This document shows positions 50,426 through 64,000 of a stretch of 64,000 nt of DNA, piece by piece; position 1 is the stretch's first letter, and every line of letters begins with the position of its first letter. The stretch comes from Progne subis subis. Its lineage: Eukaryota; Chordata; Aves; Passeriformes; Hirundinidae. The translations under genes and the position numbers were made by a program. Below the pieces are notes generated by a model. It made no database searches and was not told where the DNA came from. It saw nothing but the letters and a program-made list of their open reading frames with translations. The DNA is taken from positions 952,921 through 1,016,920 of the forward strand of contig JAKJHU010000141.1 of the NCBI GenBank assembly GCA_022316685.1, written 5' to 3'.

Positions 50426-53400
50426 ACACAGGCTGTGGACCTGCACACAGGGCTGTTGGGGTGCACAGAGGATGTTTGGAGGGCAGCTGTTGGGGGGTTC
50501 AGTGTTTAGGGGTGCACAGGGGTGAGCTGGAAGTTCACACGGCCTGATTAGGGAGGGGATTTAATGAGCAAGGTGTGTGAGCAGAGAAGGGCTCTTTGGG
50601 CGGGTCGCACTTGCTGAAACTCGGGGTTCACGCGTGTGTCTGTGCGCAGGGAAGCCGAGGGTTCATGGCAGGGGGGTTTGGGGGTTTCTCTGCGCTGTGG
50701 TTCGTGCTCAGGAGGTGTGGACAGGGCACGGGGAGCTGGTGTGCTGCACACGAGCAGTGTGCAAGGGCCGTGCCCCGTGTGCCTCTGGGCAGCCTTTCCG
50801 CAGGGGCTGAGCCTGCGGTGGTCGCTGCGCTGGGTCTGGGGGCGGTGTGGGGAGCATCCTGACCGTGCAGGGGGTGCTCAGCTGTCCCCGAGCGTGTCCC
50901 CGTGTCCGGAGGGGCCGTGGCTGCCCCTCGGCGTGTCACTGTGGGCTGAGGGATGTGTCAGAGATCCATCCTGCTCGGCAAGGAAGGTTTGCTCCCGGGC
51001 TGCTCCCTCTGCTGCCCTGGGCGCTGCCGCTCCCGGGAGCGTCAGGACAAACCCTGGATGAAATTGGGGTGCCCAGCCCTGTCTCCGTGCCCGGCAGCAG
51101 AACCAGAGCGGGGTGGATGGAGAGCGCCCACAGCCACGCTGCTTTTCTCCTCCCCGAGCAATTCATTCTTTGTTCGGACCTGGAATATCCTGTTGCGGGA
51201 GGGGAGGTGTTCTTCCATTTCTCCTGGGTGGTTTTTTTTCTCCAAGCTGACGTCCCGGCCGGTTTGGTAACTACCGAAAATCCACGAGGCTTTTGCCTTT
51301 AGTAAGAGACAATGGATGTGAGTGCACTGCAGGGGCAGCCTCGGCAGCGAGTCATTGTGTGACCTTGACTAAAGCAGCTCTCCCCAGAATTCCTCGTCTG
51401 TCAAGCTGGATACTCATCTCCCCAGAATACTTCGCGGGGACAAGGACGTGGAATAAATCTTGGTTTCCATAGAGGAGTTTTCTTGGGAAGAAATTGCTGC
51501 CTTTCAGAGCTGTGATGCTTCCTAGTGGAGTTATTCTCAGCCCAATTACAGCTGTCGAATGGAGGTGTGGCCTCCCTTAATTTTAGAGATTCTGCCATGT
51601 TTTATTCTGGTCTCTTAATATGGCCACAGCCTTTCTCTAATGGCAGCTCCCAGTCCTGCTTGTCCTAGGTCTTATGTAAATCTTCAGAAATAACTCCAGG
51701 AGAAAATGCAGCTTTTTATTCCCTTTTTACACTCTTCGTCCTCTTATACTCTTCCTGCTTTTTCTCAGTTAATAAAGCTTTAGTCATTAGACCTGCTTTA
51801 TAATGGGTTTTGCTGCGGGTAAGGAGGTACCTCGTTCATGAAAATCCATTTCTGCTGCTTGAGGTACAGACGGTAGATGCTGGCATTTGGTTTCTGGCTT
51901 TGTTCTGACAAAATGGCACCTGGGAGCAGCACTGAAGAAGAGGCACTAAAACCAAAACGGAATTGTCGTGGCTGTGTCCTCAGCAGAGCATCAGCTAGGA
52001 AAATAAAACCTGAGCAGAGTGAAGACAAAGGAATGCATTTTTTGACCATGCCAGAGCAGGTCTGCACGCTGCTATTGATCCCATATTTCTAGGGGTGACC
52101 TACGCTTCTGTTGTAGAAAAGCAATTTACAACACCGTGGTTATAACCAGCCTTGTGGTGAGCTCTGCCCCTAGCCTGGGTGTTCGCAGAGCTGTGTGCAA
52201 GGTACCTGCCCGAAACCCAGAATTTGGGAATAATTCTGCTGTGGCACACGAGAACAGTGCACACACAACCAGGGCATGTCTGCCTGATAAATTTGCTTTC
52301 TGCTTGGAGGCTGAGGGTAGCCAAACCAGTGCTTGTTGCTGTAATGGGGGCTAATTTATCATTGTAATTTCCAATAAACAAGTAGAATCTAGGAAAAGTC
52401 ATCAAAGAGGCTCATCTCAGTGGTTTGATGGCAAAAACTTGTGAATTGCTGACAATATTTCACATCGTGTTCTAAGTACTTGATTACTTCTGATTTCAAA
52501 ATCTCCTCACATAGTGCAGCCTGAATGTAGTTCTGGAGGGTGTGGAGAGAATGATGTTGCACAGTACCAAGATCCTAGGCACAGACATTTGAGGTGAACA
52601 AAAACCACGTGGTGTGCTGCTAATTAGCCGGGGCTCAGAATCACCCTTTTGTCCTCCAGACCCAGAGTTCTTCCCTGGCACTGAAGGTTATTCTCACAAT
52701 GAGAACAAGGGAAGTTTTTCATACTCTTTTTTTCACATTCCTCCCATCTCTTAGGATGAGCCTCTTGGTCCTTTCCTGTACTACACCTTGACACCTCACA
52801 TTTTGGAAGCCCTCAGAATTCTCTAGCTGAGTTCTCCCTCACTGCTCACGGGTTGCTTTTCCCATTCTTTTCCAGCTCTCTCATGTCCCAGTGACCTTCT
52901 CTCAAAATCCACCCACCTGATCAGTTTTTCTTCCCCTTCTCCTTCCTAGCAGCCACCTTCCATCCCTGTAGTCATTGTCTCAATCCTGACTTCCTATTTC
53001 CAGCATTCAGCTTTAATATATTTGTAAATAATGCACCTGCTGATGTTGATTAGGACTGCATTCCTCAGTCTCCTGCTCCAGCTCATCCTGGCAGCAGCAA
53101 ACTCTGACAGCACCTCCCACTCGTGTCCCACTGCCTTGGCTGGGTCAGGAGTGGATGTTGGCCCAAGGTGCTGCTATTTATCGTGGTAGAAGATGAATCT
53201 TTTGGAAAAGAGCACCAGGTGAGCTCCGTTCCCCTTCATATTTGGCTGGTTCCAGTGACCAGGGCTTTGGGAAGTTGATTTATGTAGCTGCATTTGCTGG
53301 TGAGTCACTTGCAAACAGATAATCCTTGTGCCTTGTGCTGTGAGGAAACCTGCATATGAAAGATGCTACAATAATCACGTGCCATCCTTTCCAGCCTTTC

Positions 53401-54437
53401 TCAAGATGAGCAGCTCACATTTCATCCAAGTTTCAGCTCAAATTTAGTTCCTTTGGTATCTGGACACGATGGTTTGGTCCTTGGTTCATTCTGAGCCTCT
53501 CCTTGTGGACTTGAAGTGACGAGAACTTGTCCCACCTCATCTCTGATTATTTTTTGTCCTTGAGAGGAGGGCTGGGTACAGGTGGAAGTTGATGCTGTGC
53601 ATTGACTTCAGCAGCAAAAATGGCTTAAGAAACGCTGCTCTTGGCCTCTTGTTCCAGTCCCCGTTGTCCCATAAATGAGTTCTTTGTGGGATAAAAGGTT
53701 TTTTTAGCTCTCTTCACAATTTTGCTGCTTTCCCATAATGAAATGGACAGTGAGGGAGCGAAGGCAAGGCACATCCAAAGGTGGATTTTATGCCCTGTTC
53801 TGGGCTGCTTCTTTGAAATTTGTCCTTGTTTCGTATCAAACGCTAGAAAAAGCTGACTAGGATTTTGTTTTGCTCACTGTGGTTTCATTGCAAATGCTCT
53901 TGGGCTGTGTGAGATATTCCAGAAAGTGATTCCAAACTTTTTGTATCCTGTCATGCCCTTGGGACTATTTTCCAAAATCTCGTCCAGGAGTATTTAAAGT
54001 AGTCATAGGAGGGGCTCCACCCTGGAGCTGTGCAGAGTCTGGTGTGTGCTGGGGCTGGGGGGTTGATAGGAAACATCCTGGAATCTCCGCCCAGAGCGTG
54101 CGTTCCAGTTTGCCTGGAAAAGTGAAATCCCTGTAGTTTCATACTGAAACCTTGGTAACCTGTGGAATTGTTTTCTGTTGGGTGTCTGCTGGCCTGATAG
54201 CTCAGCTGATTACATCCTACATAACCAAATTTCTCCATGGGGTTCTGTTTTATTTGCTTGCTCATCCTGGCTATCACCCTAGGACTGGTGTGGCCCCAAA
54301 ATTCTTTACAGGCGTCGCGTGGTTTGGAAGGTGATTTCTCATCAAGCATTTCTTCCACTTGTTCAGCAGAGGAAGAGGTGCTTCTGCTCATGGAGGAGCC
54401 AAGGGAAGGGAGCTCTTCCAGGGTTCACTTTGCCATG

Positions 54438-54475
54438 CTGGAGTAGGTCTTTTTAACTGGAGTAGGTCTTTTTAA
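54438..54475 (+). repeat. 19-bp tandem duplication
   Basis: Two perfect adjacent copies of CTGGAGTAGGTCTTTTTAA inside the DCX intron. Confidence 0.9.
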
Positions 54476-57400
54476 CTCATACAGCAGCAGCAAGTCCATG
54501 CATTTGAAACTCCTCCAACGCCACATGGAATGAACTCTACAAGGTGTTAAGTCCACTTAATTCCTGCTGCAGCCCTGCTGAATTCCATGAAACACAAAAG
54601 CTGGGCACAGTAGCACAATCTCGACTTTGCAACTGCAGAGCTAACAGCCAAAATAATTGACTGTTGCCCACAGAGAGTGCTCCTGGAATAACTGCTAACA
54701 CTTAAGACATTCAAAGCGGCCTCAATCCAGCTTTCCTGATTTTTCTCAAAAGACTTCTGCCCGCAGCTCATCATCCTTGGAAAGTTGCTGGTGCATGCTG
54801 AGGAAGGATAACCTTCTCTGGAAGCACAGCCTGTCATTTTTGGTATTGTCACAGGGAGCTGCTGTAAGAGGGACCGGAGGATTAGCGCTCATCTGGAGCT
54901 TAGGGTTTGTCTAAGGAACCTTCTCTGAGGCAAACCTTATCTCTGCTGAGATCATCCCTTCTTTAGGAGCTGAATAATCTCCTTGTGCTTCCATCAAATC
55001 TGCAGGCACCGGGACGTGTCCCGCGCTTGAAGGCGCGGTAATTCTCTGTGATACAAGCCTGGCTTCCAATGGCACAATGGCAAATACGATGGCCATGGCA
55101 GGAGGGCTGGGCACTGCAGCCAGCCCAGCCGCTGCTGAGGGCGGGCAGGAGGAGCGAGGAGATGCCTTGGCTGGTTTGGTGGCACGTCTGTGTCACCCTG
55201 GCACGGGGACAGTGCGCTCTGGCTCTGCGGTGTAAAAAGGACATCCCTGCGCTGAACAAACGCTGTCCTTGGCACCACAGGGGGTTTGTCAGGGCCGTGC
55301 TCCCCACCCCCAGTGCCTGAGCGTGTCTCTTTGGGGCTTCCCTTTTCGGGGTTTGTTTGGAATTACCGACGTGGCTGTCCGTTGTGCCTTCTGATGGCTT
55401 GCAGAGGGATTTCTGCACGTGTGCACAGCTGCTTGCTGGCTCGAGGCGTGTGTTCCTGAAAATATTCGTGCACGGATTTTTGTGCTTAGGGCTGGGGAGC
55501 AATATTCTTCTCGGAGTTGTTTCTTCTGCTCGTGGCGAGATCTCACATGCACCTCCCATTCCTTCTGTTATGCTGAGCACATCTTCTGCTATCACGCCGT
55601 GTCTGTCACTCATATTTCTGTGGCTGGCACAGTTGTGCACCTTGACTTCTCATTATTGGCTTAGCACAGACGGATGTGGCAGAGAAACCCACAGAGAATC
55701 CACTCCTCCCTCCACGGCAGCTCTGTTCCCTGTAAATTGCTCTTTTTTATCATCTCCTGGCCACATTGTGTAGTGAAAAGCTGGAAAGTTCACAGGTCTT
55801 CAGCCCATCTATGCTTGCTCAATCCGGCTACCACCGTGCTAAGGTTTGGGTAAAAACTCCAGTCTGGGAAGTGAAGTACACTGTGGGAAGTGTGTTCCTG
55901 GCTGGCAAACGTGTGTGCCTCTCTGAGGAACCTGAACGATGATTTTGCTGCTGTTTGAAGGTCATAAACTGAGTTAGGGAAGACATTAGTTGAAGTGGTT
56001 TTTAAATGAAGTTAGAGCTTCAGGTCACTTCCTTAGGTCAGGGAGGAAGGACAGAAAAGCTCCTCTTCCCTGGAGCTGTGCTGCTGCGAGTGCAGAAACG
56101 ATGCTGAGAGGAGCTGCTGCTCTGAGCTGCTCTTCTGGAGTGACACTCCAAGGAAATGTCTCTCCAGTTTCAGAATCGAGTAAAAGTGCAGATTTTATTT
56201 GCTGGGGTTTGGGTAAAATGAGACAAAGGGAGAAAGGGCCGATTCCATTTTCCACTTGTGAGTGCGAGCACAGCTTGAGAGGCCAGATCTGCACAACTGC
56301 CCAGGGTGACATCTGCAGAACAAACCCTGCAAGAGTTTTGCCTTCATGCCTGTTGCCTTTGGTGTACAGTGGTGTAAACACACAAGCAGCTGTGGTGTGC
56401 AGTGAGGAGTTCAAAAGGCCTCAGCTGCAACTAAGACTGATGGTACCGTACCAGACAGATCAAGAATCTCTTCAGCTTCCTTTAAAACATGCTACTTGTT
56501 AATGGAAAATATGCTCCAGCACCTCACACGTCTACAGAAAACAGTGCAAATGTGTGGAAATAATAGAGATGAAGGTCAAATGTGGATGAAAGTCAAGCCT
56601 TGCCACACTTCAGTGGCTGATAGTCTGCTTCTGTGTTCCAGGTGGGGAAGCAGAGGTGCAGGTGAGGTGAGGAGCTGGCACAGGGGAGCTGGGGCAGGAG
56701 TGACAGCAGCATTCAAGTCACTTAGTGCTGCATTTAAACAGAGAAATCCCTTTTCTCGGAGGATAATGCACATTTCTGCTGAGCACACTTAGAAGGGCTC
56801 TGCTGCCCGGGGATTATGGGCTTGGCAGGGCTCAGGTTCTTAGGACGGTTAATTCCCTGGGAGCATTCCAGGCTCCTTGCTGCCCTTCTCACAGCTGTGG
56901 AACTGGAGAGGAGCCTGGGCCTGCTCTGCACCAGGTGTCACTTGGCTGGAGCAGATGAATAAACCACAACTTATCACTTATTAATCAGAAAGGTTTGAAG
57001 TATTCAAAGCTTCTGGAAAGCGATATCCCCGAGGGAATTTTGTATAATGCGTGGTACTCTGGGGTATTTGAGTTTCTATTGAGTCAGATTCACAAAATGT
57101 AGGAGATTAGAGGAGCCTCAGCTATGGGCAGGGCTGCTTGGTTCATTTATTGAGGGGTGTTCCAGTCAGCAAATAGAGATTTGTACTGTTTGTTCAAGCC
57201 AGCAGAACCTGCTGGTGGGATTATTGTTAGTTTGGGGTACACTGGCTGACAAAATGCCCAGCTGAGTGTTCATCATGGACCTTGTCAGCTCTCTTCTCCC
57301 TTCTGCATCTGCATTCCCTCTTTAGAAGGGGAAATGGAATATCTGCTTCCTGTTGATCAAGGATTTTGGCCATTTTTTGTGCAACTGATGGAGAAGAGCT

Positions 57401-58674
57401 GCAGGTGGTGATGTAGGCACCACAAGTGGGCATCAGTGTGGCAAACTGGGTACCAAGGTGGGGCTAAAGTAAATTAGAATCCTGCACCTTTTCTATGGCT
57501 GCTCGTGACGTCAAGCCCTGGTCAGTAATAGGGACAGAAACACACAGAGTGCTGTTTATTTATTATTTAAAACTGTTTATTGTGTGTGTTGTGGTCTCAC
57601 CATGGGTTCTGGTGCCTCCATCAGAAGTGCAGTTTAGTCAGCAGAAGGAGTTCCAGTACGAGCTTTATCCTGGGCATGTTCCATGCCTGGGCCATGCGAA
57701 AATCCGTGGGATGTTTGGAAATCCATGTTCTGCCAACTGGATGTCAAATCCTGTCCTAGAGATCCCTGGATGAGAAGCCAGACTTGGCTGTGGGATAGGC
57801 TTTTCAAAGATGTCTGAGCCTTGGAGTTTGCAGTCAGGGACTGACAAGGAAATGCAGCCAATCTGTTTTTTGTAAAGAAGGAATTTCTTTCTTTAACAAA
57901 AGTGGTTTTTAGAATAGTTAAATCTGTATTTTGATTTCAAACGTAGTTCATGGAGAACTTAATTCTGTAAGATCAGGCAAAGAGAACGCTAGAAGAGATC
58001 CTAAAATCCTACAGGTACCCATGTCATGCCTTCAGTTCCTATTAAAATTTTATCTACTGGCGAGATGAAAGCTTCTTCCTCCAGCAGTGAGTGACTTTTT
58101 TTCAGTGCAGCCTGAGTCATTTCAGACCAGACAGCTACATTCCCTTAGGGATACTGGTTTACAGTCTCATTCTAGTAATAACTCTTCCAGCATCCATCAG
58201 ATTTGCAGGACCAAAAGAAGCTTCCACAAATCTTTTAAGGTTCTTTTAAGACCTTAGATAGATAGGATCCTGTAAATTACAGACAAAGCCCGAAACTAAT
58301 TTTGGGTGGGATAGGGAAGGGCTTTTTGTGAATTGCTAAAGAGACTCTGTAACTCTGCCATATCTAAATTTGGATTTAATGTATTTTTGGTTGGTACTGG
58401 CCATGTAGATGAAGGAGTGGTATTTGGTGCAGTGTTTAATCTCAGCTGCCACTGGGTCTGTTCCCTAATAATCCACTGGTGCTCTAACAGTGCCTATTTG
58501 TTATGCCTGCTAGATTTATCAAGGCTACTTTTAGTGGAGACTGTTTGGGACGAGATTTTGATTATTTTTCAGGCATGATGCAGAAGGCACTTTGTGGATG
58601 AATGTTGATGTCCTCTTGGCGGGGAATGACACACTGAAGTGGCACCTAGGACTGTAAAGATAAAGGGGAAACTG

Positions 58675-58770
58675 CCAAATTATTTATAATTTAATAAATA
58701 ATTATAATTATTAAGTTAATATATAATAATTATAAAATAAATTGTTATTTATGATTTTTTTAATAAAATA
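58675..58770 (+). repeat. AT-rich low-complexity patch
   Basis: Nearly pure A/T sequence with ATTTATAATTTAATAAATAA-like and ATTATAATTATTAAG segments, about 320 bp before the second DCX coding exon. Confidence 0.85.
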
Positions 58771-58983
58771 ATCGGGGTGGTCAAATTAATTTGGTGTTCT
58801 GAAGCTCTTGGAAAGCTTAGCTGCATCTTCAAGTGCCTGAATACCTTCATGACTCAAGCTCTTTTAACCCCTGGTTCGTGTGATTCTATGTATTTTTATG
58901 GCTGACTCGCTTACTTTGTGGAAATACCAGAGATATTTTAAATAACCGTAAATATGACACTAAAACAAGGCAGAATGTTTTAA

Positions 58984-59526
<543 letters not shown>

Positions 59527-60485
59527 TGATTGCTGCCATCTGTTCCCTTAGAAGTATGGCTTCTCATGCCAGTGGTTAGGTTACTAAATTTTCCCTGATA
59601 TTAATACCAAGTAAAGAATGCAGCCGTGGGTCTGGGTGGAACAGATGCTCGCCCTGCACGCCGGCGTGCGGTGCGTGTCTTCTGGGCCAGCTAAATAAAT
59701 AACAGGGGGAGTTGGGTTCACAGCTGATCCAGCTCTGGACTGACTGGAGGCACTCTCCAGCACTGGCCTCACTCAGTGAAAACGTGTTGCTTGACTTTCC
59801 TTTCCCTCTGGTGAAGGCTGGCTAAGATAAAGTGCTTGATCCCAGCACGCTCTTCTGGCCAGCTCCAGAGCGAGCAGGGAAAGTGTGGAGCTGTGGAGCA
59901 TTTCCTTGACTAAATGCATGAGGAGGTAACGTGCAGGAAGAGTCAGAAACATTTAGCAGGTCATCAAAATGTGCTTCATGTCTGCATGTTGCTGGAACTG
60001 AAGGAAACATCTGTGTCTCGTTAGCAGCTACACAGCAACGAGCCATTTCATGTTGCTGTATCTATGAAAAGCCTTAAAGGAATGTGGGGGATCATTTTTG
60101 GAGCTGGGAAGAGCTAGATTCTTCAAGGACAATTGTGAGCTTGATTTAACGTTTCTGTTTTTGTAATTGAGGAACGATCTTATTTTTGTCACTGTTTTTC
60201 CTGCTCCAGATTCTGGAGTGAGGCAGCACAGCTCTTGTGTGGGTTTGGACGCTGGCTATTCTAGGGACTGATGGCTTTGCTTTAAATTAACTCTGTCCTG
60301 TCTCTGGAGAAAATTACTCAAGTACTGGCTCTGTCGAAGAAAATGCAGATTTTACAAATAAAAAATGTTCATCCCAGATACAGGTTCCTGCAATGTCCTG
60401 CACAGTCCAGGAGTGTAGTATAGTGCCTGGAAGCTGAGAGAGGCATGTCACCCTGACCTGATAGTCTGGTGTTAATTGTTAATTA

Positions 60486-60520
60486 AATGATCTTTAAGGT
60501 CCCTTCCAACCCAAACCATC
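60486..60520 (+). mobile_element. CR1 LINE remnant, extreme 3' end
   Basis: The text AATGATCTTTAAGGTCCCTT followed by CCAACCCAAACCATC is the terminal part of an avian CR1 in plus orientation, only about 35 bp long. A 22-bp poly(A) run at 60589-60610 lies nearby but is not part of CR1, which does not end in poly(A). Confidence 0.75.
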
Positions 60521-63331
60521 CCTTTGTCCCATCCTGTGTCCTGCACATTAGTTACTGTTGGGTTCCATCTTCACTTATACGCATACACAAAAAAAAAAAA
60601 AAAAAAAAAATCAATCCCATCTGTCTGCCAAAGCTTTCATTCCCACTTGTCTCAACACAGCACTTTTCCTTCCTCAGATGCATGGTTTGAACCATGAGAG
60701 GGTGACTGTCCAGCTGCACTGTCCACAGACACAGTGGCCTGCTGGAAATGAGCAGTGATCCCAGGAGTGATGCACGGGAAACCTTGGGAGAGACCAGGGG
60801 GAGAGGAAGGAGGGAGTCAAATGTGCTCCCTGAGGTGATCACACCTGGCACAGGACCATGCCCTTTGGGTCACAGCAGCTTTGCAGAGCGTTTCATAATT
60901 GGATGTGGCCTGAGAACAGCTCCCTGCTCATGCTGACAGCGTCCTGCTGTTCTCCCGGCTGCGAAGGAGGATCCTAATCTGAACCTGTGAGTGGCCTCAT
61001 TGCCTTAAGAGCTGCAGGCAGTCTGGAGATGGGATGTTGCTTTGGATGGTGCAGGGACAGGGGTGCTCCATGAGCTCTCATCAGATTGCTCTCTTCTCCC
61101 CCTCTAGCTGTTTACAGGGGCTGAAGTGATTTCCTTGCACCTCTGGCTGGAGAGCAAGACGGGATCAGCGCTGACATGACATTTAACTTGTTCCTCTGGC
61201 TCTATAATTCACCGTCTTATGAAATGAGATATTTGATTGCATGTTGGAGGCGCCAGTGGGAGTTTCAGTGTGTGCAAATGTACACCCAGTAACGCAGTTA
61301 CTGAAAACACCGAGACTGTGATTTGGCCGTAATGGGATGTTTGATATTTGTTTGTAGCACCAATTGCTGTTGAAGCTCCCTGAAGTGCAAACCTGGTTCA
61401 CCAAAGGCTTTATTTTCAGTGGAATGTTTCTTTCAATGCTTATTCTTTGTTATAGTTGTGTGTTGTTAGTGTAGAAGTCAGAGCTAGGAGCTTACGCTGG
61501 CTGTTAGGGTTTCCATGACATACTGCTCCATAAAATCTGACCTCCTGACATGACATTAGGGGGTTTTGCGTGTCTGATGCTGACATTAGAAAGAGATTAC
61601 TGCATGCGTGATTCTGACAAACAGCACTTTATTTTCAGGAGGAAATATTCGTGCAAAAAATGCAAGCTGCTCAAAGCTGAAATGCTGACAAGAATCCTGA
61701 CAGTCTGTCTCTTTGAGCGCCATCAGAGGCACGTTGCTCCCTCTGTTGTGAAATGATAAAATTTACAAAAGGAACGTACAAAGGGAAATCATCCCTCCTC
61801 AGTCCACGAGCTGGGACTTAATGAGGGGAGATGATTATTTTATTTATAGGCAATTCCACAGTGCTCATCAGTGGAGTAATCAAGATGCTTTAGAAGTACA
61901 GACAGTGGTGGCAGTGACAGGGTGGTGTGTGGATAATTACATTTCTGTGCACTGCAGACCTGCTGCAGTTGGAGTGCAAAAGCAGCTAATTGAGAGCTGG
62001 TGGGCTGTGTTTGAATAAATGTGGCATTCGAAACAACAGTGGGGTTGGGTTATTCTCATGAAATTGTGTCTTTTTATGTCGTGGGTTGGCTGGAGAAATA
62101 TGGCCCTTGAAGCTGCTAAATTAGCATCTTGTGTTTGAGTTGTTTATTTAACTTGCACATATTTCTAATGTCTGGACTCAAGCTCTTTCCTTCCCTGGAG
62201 CAGATCACTACCTCTTGATGTACACCCCTGAGCTCTTGAAAAAGGTTTGAAAAAGGTTTGAAACCTTGAAAAAAGGTTTTTCAAATAGTTGACCAAAAAA
62301 TGAGTTGTGACAGGGGATCACAACAGAGATTTAACTTTGGAACTTCCATGGCTGTACAGGAAATGGTGTGGGTCAAAGAATTCAGTAAATTAAACCAATG
62401 CTGCAATGGGCCAAATTCAGTACTTGATTCCACGACTACAACAGTTGTAGTGTTGAGATGTGTAATACATCCAATTAAAATACACACGTTCAGGATTTAA
62501 TTTGGTCAGGCCTGCGGATCATGCTGGAAAACAGCTATTTCGGTAGATTCTTCCTCCTTTTTATAAACTCTTCGCTCTACCCAATGCCCCAAGTAAGTCT
62601 GGATTCCTGGGCTACTTTATGGACTCGTGATGACAGTTCCCGCCTCGCATCGTTAACAAACCAAATTAGAAAGCAGACTCTGAGGCCGTGGATGAAGCTG
62701 CATTCAGATATTTTGGATGCAGTAGGCTGAGCCAGGCTTTGTGTGGATTTACTGTCCTGCTGAGCCGTGCTGCACAATGCGCCGGTGTTCCCTGGGGAAC
62801 AGGAGGCTGCTCCACCACTGGCAGCCCGGTGCAGCTGCTGTCAGCACCTTGCTTTGCAGGTGGGCTCTGCCTGCATTCCTTCCTGCTTTTGAGAGGTCTG
62901 GGAAAGCTGGTGCCTTCTGTGCACGCTGAACTTCTCTTTCCCTGCCCTGTGTTTTATTCCAAGGTCTGTGAGTTGTTCAGCCAAGGGCCTGAAGGGATGC
63001 GGTGACAAAAATCCGTCCCTTTTTGTTGGTCGTTGGCTGAGTTTGGTGATAAACAGAAATTCATCAGACAAGTTCGGTTGTACTTTAGCATTAAGATCTT
63101 TTTTTTTGTGGTGTAAAATTTCTTCTTTTTCTCCGGCAGTTTTATTGCCATGCCTTAATTAACTAAACACCCCATTGTGTGACCCAACAATTATCATCCC
63201 CAAAACCAAGCAGAATAGGTGCTGTTCAGAGCAGGGAGAGCTTGCATGCCTCAGCTGCACATAAACAGAGATATTCTGGTCAACAAGCAGGGAACAGACT
63301 GTAGTTTTAGCCATGATAACATGCAGTGATC

Positions 63332-63665
63332 TGTGGGCCTGATATTTCTGGTCTAAGAGACTTTAGCCTGCCAGCAGTGCTAACTGTTTCCCAAGGGGAA
63401 AGTTCTCGAGAAAGCCTCTTCTCAAAACAATCTTGGCAAAACAACTCTCCTTTCCCAAAACAATCTTTCTCCAGGTGGGGTTTTGCTGTTTCTCTGGTTT
63501 CACCAATGGGATTAGACAGGTGTTATTCCTATTCACCAATCATGTTAAATCTGTATTGGAACACCTTATCAAAGGTGGTAAGAATTAGACAATAAAGCCT
63601 TCTATACTCTTTGCCTTCTGAAATACCTGGAGCCTTTCGTCTTTCTTTCATATCCAACAGTGACA
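63332..63665 (+). mobile_element. Solo LTR, third family, in sense orientation within DCX
   Basis: A 334-bp element begins TGTGGGCCTGA and ends CAACAGTGACA, with an exact 6-bp duplication GTGATC at 63326-63331 and 63666-63671. A polyadenylation signal AATAAA lies at 63591-63596, about 75 bp before the end, as expected for U3-R-U5 order. A CCAAT box occurs near 63535. No internal viral sequence. It sits in a DCX intron in the same direction as the gene. Confidence 0.8.
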
Positions 63666-64000
63666 GTGATCTCCTCTGGCCTTTGAAATCTTCCAGCACG
63701 GGGAGAAGTGGCCCATGCTCTGCTCCTTGGCTGTTCCCTGGCCCAGACACGGTGCTGCTGCTCCATCTGAGTGTTGTCTGTCTCACCAGATGAAATTCCA
63801 TCCCTTTCCATATGTCAGGGCGCTTGTGACTGTGCTCCCCAAAGAGTTTCCACTCTTAATGAGATGGTCCCCTCTAGCAGGCTGAGCTTTGATAAGGATA
63901 TCAAGTGGTAGGTGATGAGGGGAGTTCATTCTCTGTTTGCAGAGTGCCCCGGGGGCCAGCCCACCTCTCCTGGCCAGGCAAGAAGGTGCCATTTCATTTT

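Noticed and set aside
54963..55640. Minus-strand ORF of 225 codons within the DCX intron
   Set aside because: No recognisable family, overlapping open frames on the other strand in the same GC-richer patch, and no promoter or splice sites.

Overview
This window is vertebrate nuclear DNA, most likely from a bird and probably a songbird. The signs are sparse exons with GT-AG splice sites, CpG islands, several 3'-end fragments of avian CR1 LINE retrotransposons, and short solo LTRs flanked by 6-bp target-site duplications. There are no prokaryotic operons, tRNAs, rRNAs or CRISPR arrays. Most open reading frames here are chance products or come from stop-free tandem repeats.

Three real protein-coding genes can be supported. 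On the minus strand, at the left edge, are the first two coding exons of ALG13 (495-575 and 1-151, running off the window), lying in a CpG island. At 19113-19388, also minus, is an intact single-exon ORF of 91 codons that I recognise as SERTM2, a small one-pass membrane protein. A GC-rich candidate promoter with a strong splice donor lies upstream of it at about 22.4-23.4 kb. On the plus strand are the first two coding exons of doublecortin, DCX (48455-48818 and 59090-59430), separated by a 10.3-kb intron. The rest of DCX lies beyond the right edge. The order ALG13, SERTM2, DCX, with DCX divergent from the other two, agrees with my recollection of human Xq23. That X segment corresponds to chicken chromosome 4 and songbird chromosome 4A.

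Region by region: 1-900 is the ALG13 5' end and promoter. 0.9-19 kb is intergenic, with homopolymer tracts, two CR1 fragments, a TTTCCC array and a 35-unit minisatellite (12430-13527). 19-23.5 kb is SERTM2. 23.5-46.5 kb is intergenic and LTR-rich. It holds one solo LTR at 26.7 kb, another at 29.9 kb, three copies of an older LTR family at 33.8, 38.0 and 38.7 kb (the middle one with its 3' half inverted), and a tight cluster of four solo LTRs of one family at 40.1-43.1 kb. An orphan CpG island lies at 37.2-37.6 kb and an unexplained short minus-strand ORF at 40.5-40.7 kb. 46.5-47.8 kb is a candidate DCX promoter and 5' UTR region. 48.4-64 kb is DCX, with three intronic minisatellites just after its first coding exon and a sense-oriented solo LTR near the right edge.

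The genes do not form a pathway: ALG13 acts in N-glycan precursor synthesis at the ER, DCX binds microtubules in migrating neurons, and SERTM2 is little characterised. I found no convincing undescribed biological system. The best leads are the LTR cluster, the half-inverted LTR, the higher-order structure of the 12.4-kb minisatellite, the 40.5-kb ORF and the orphan CpG island.
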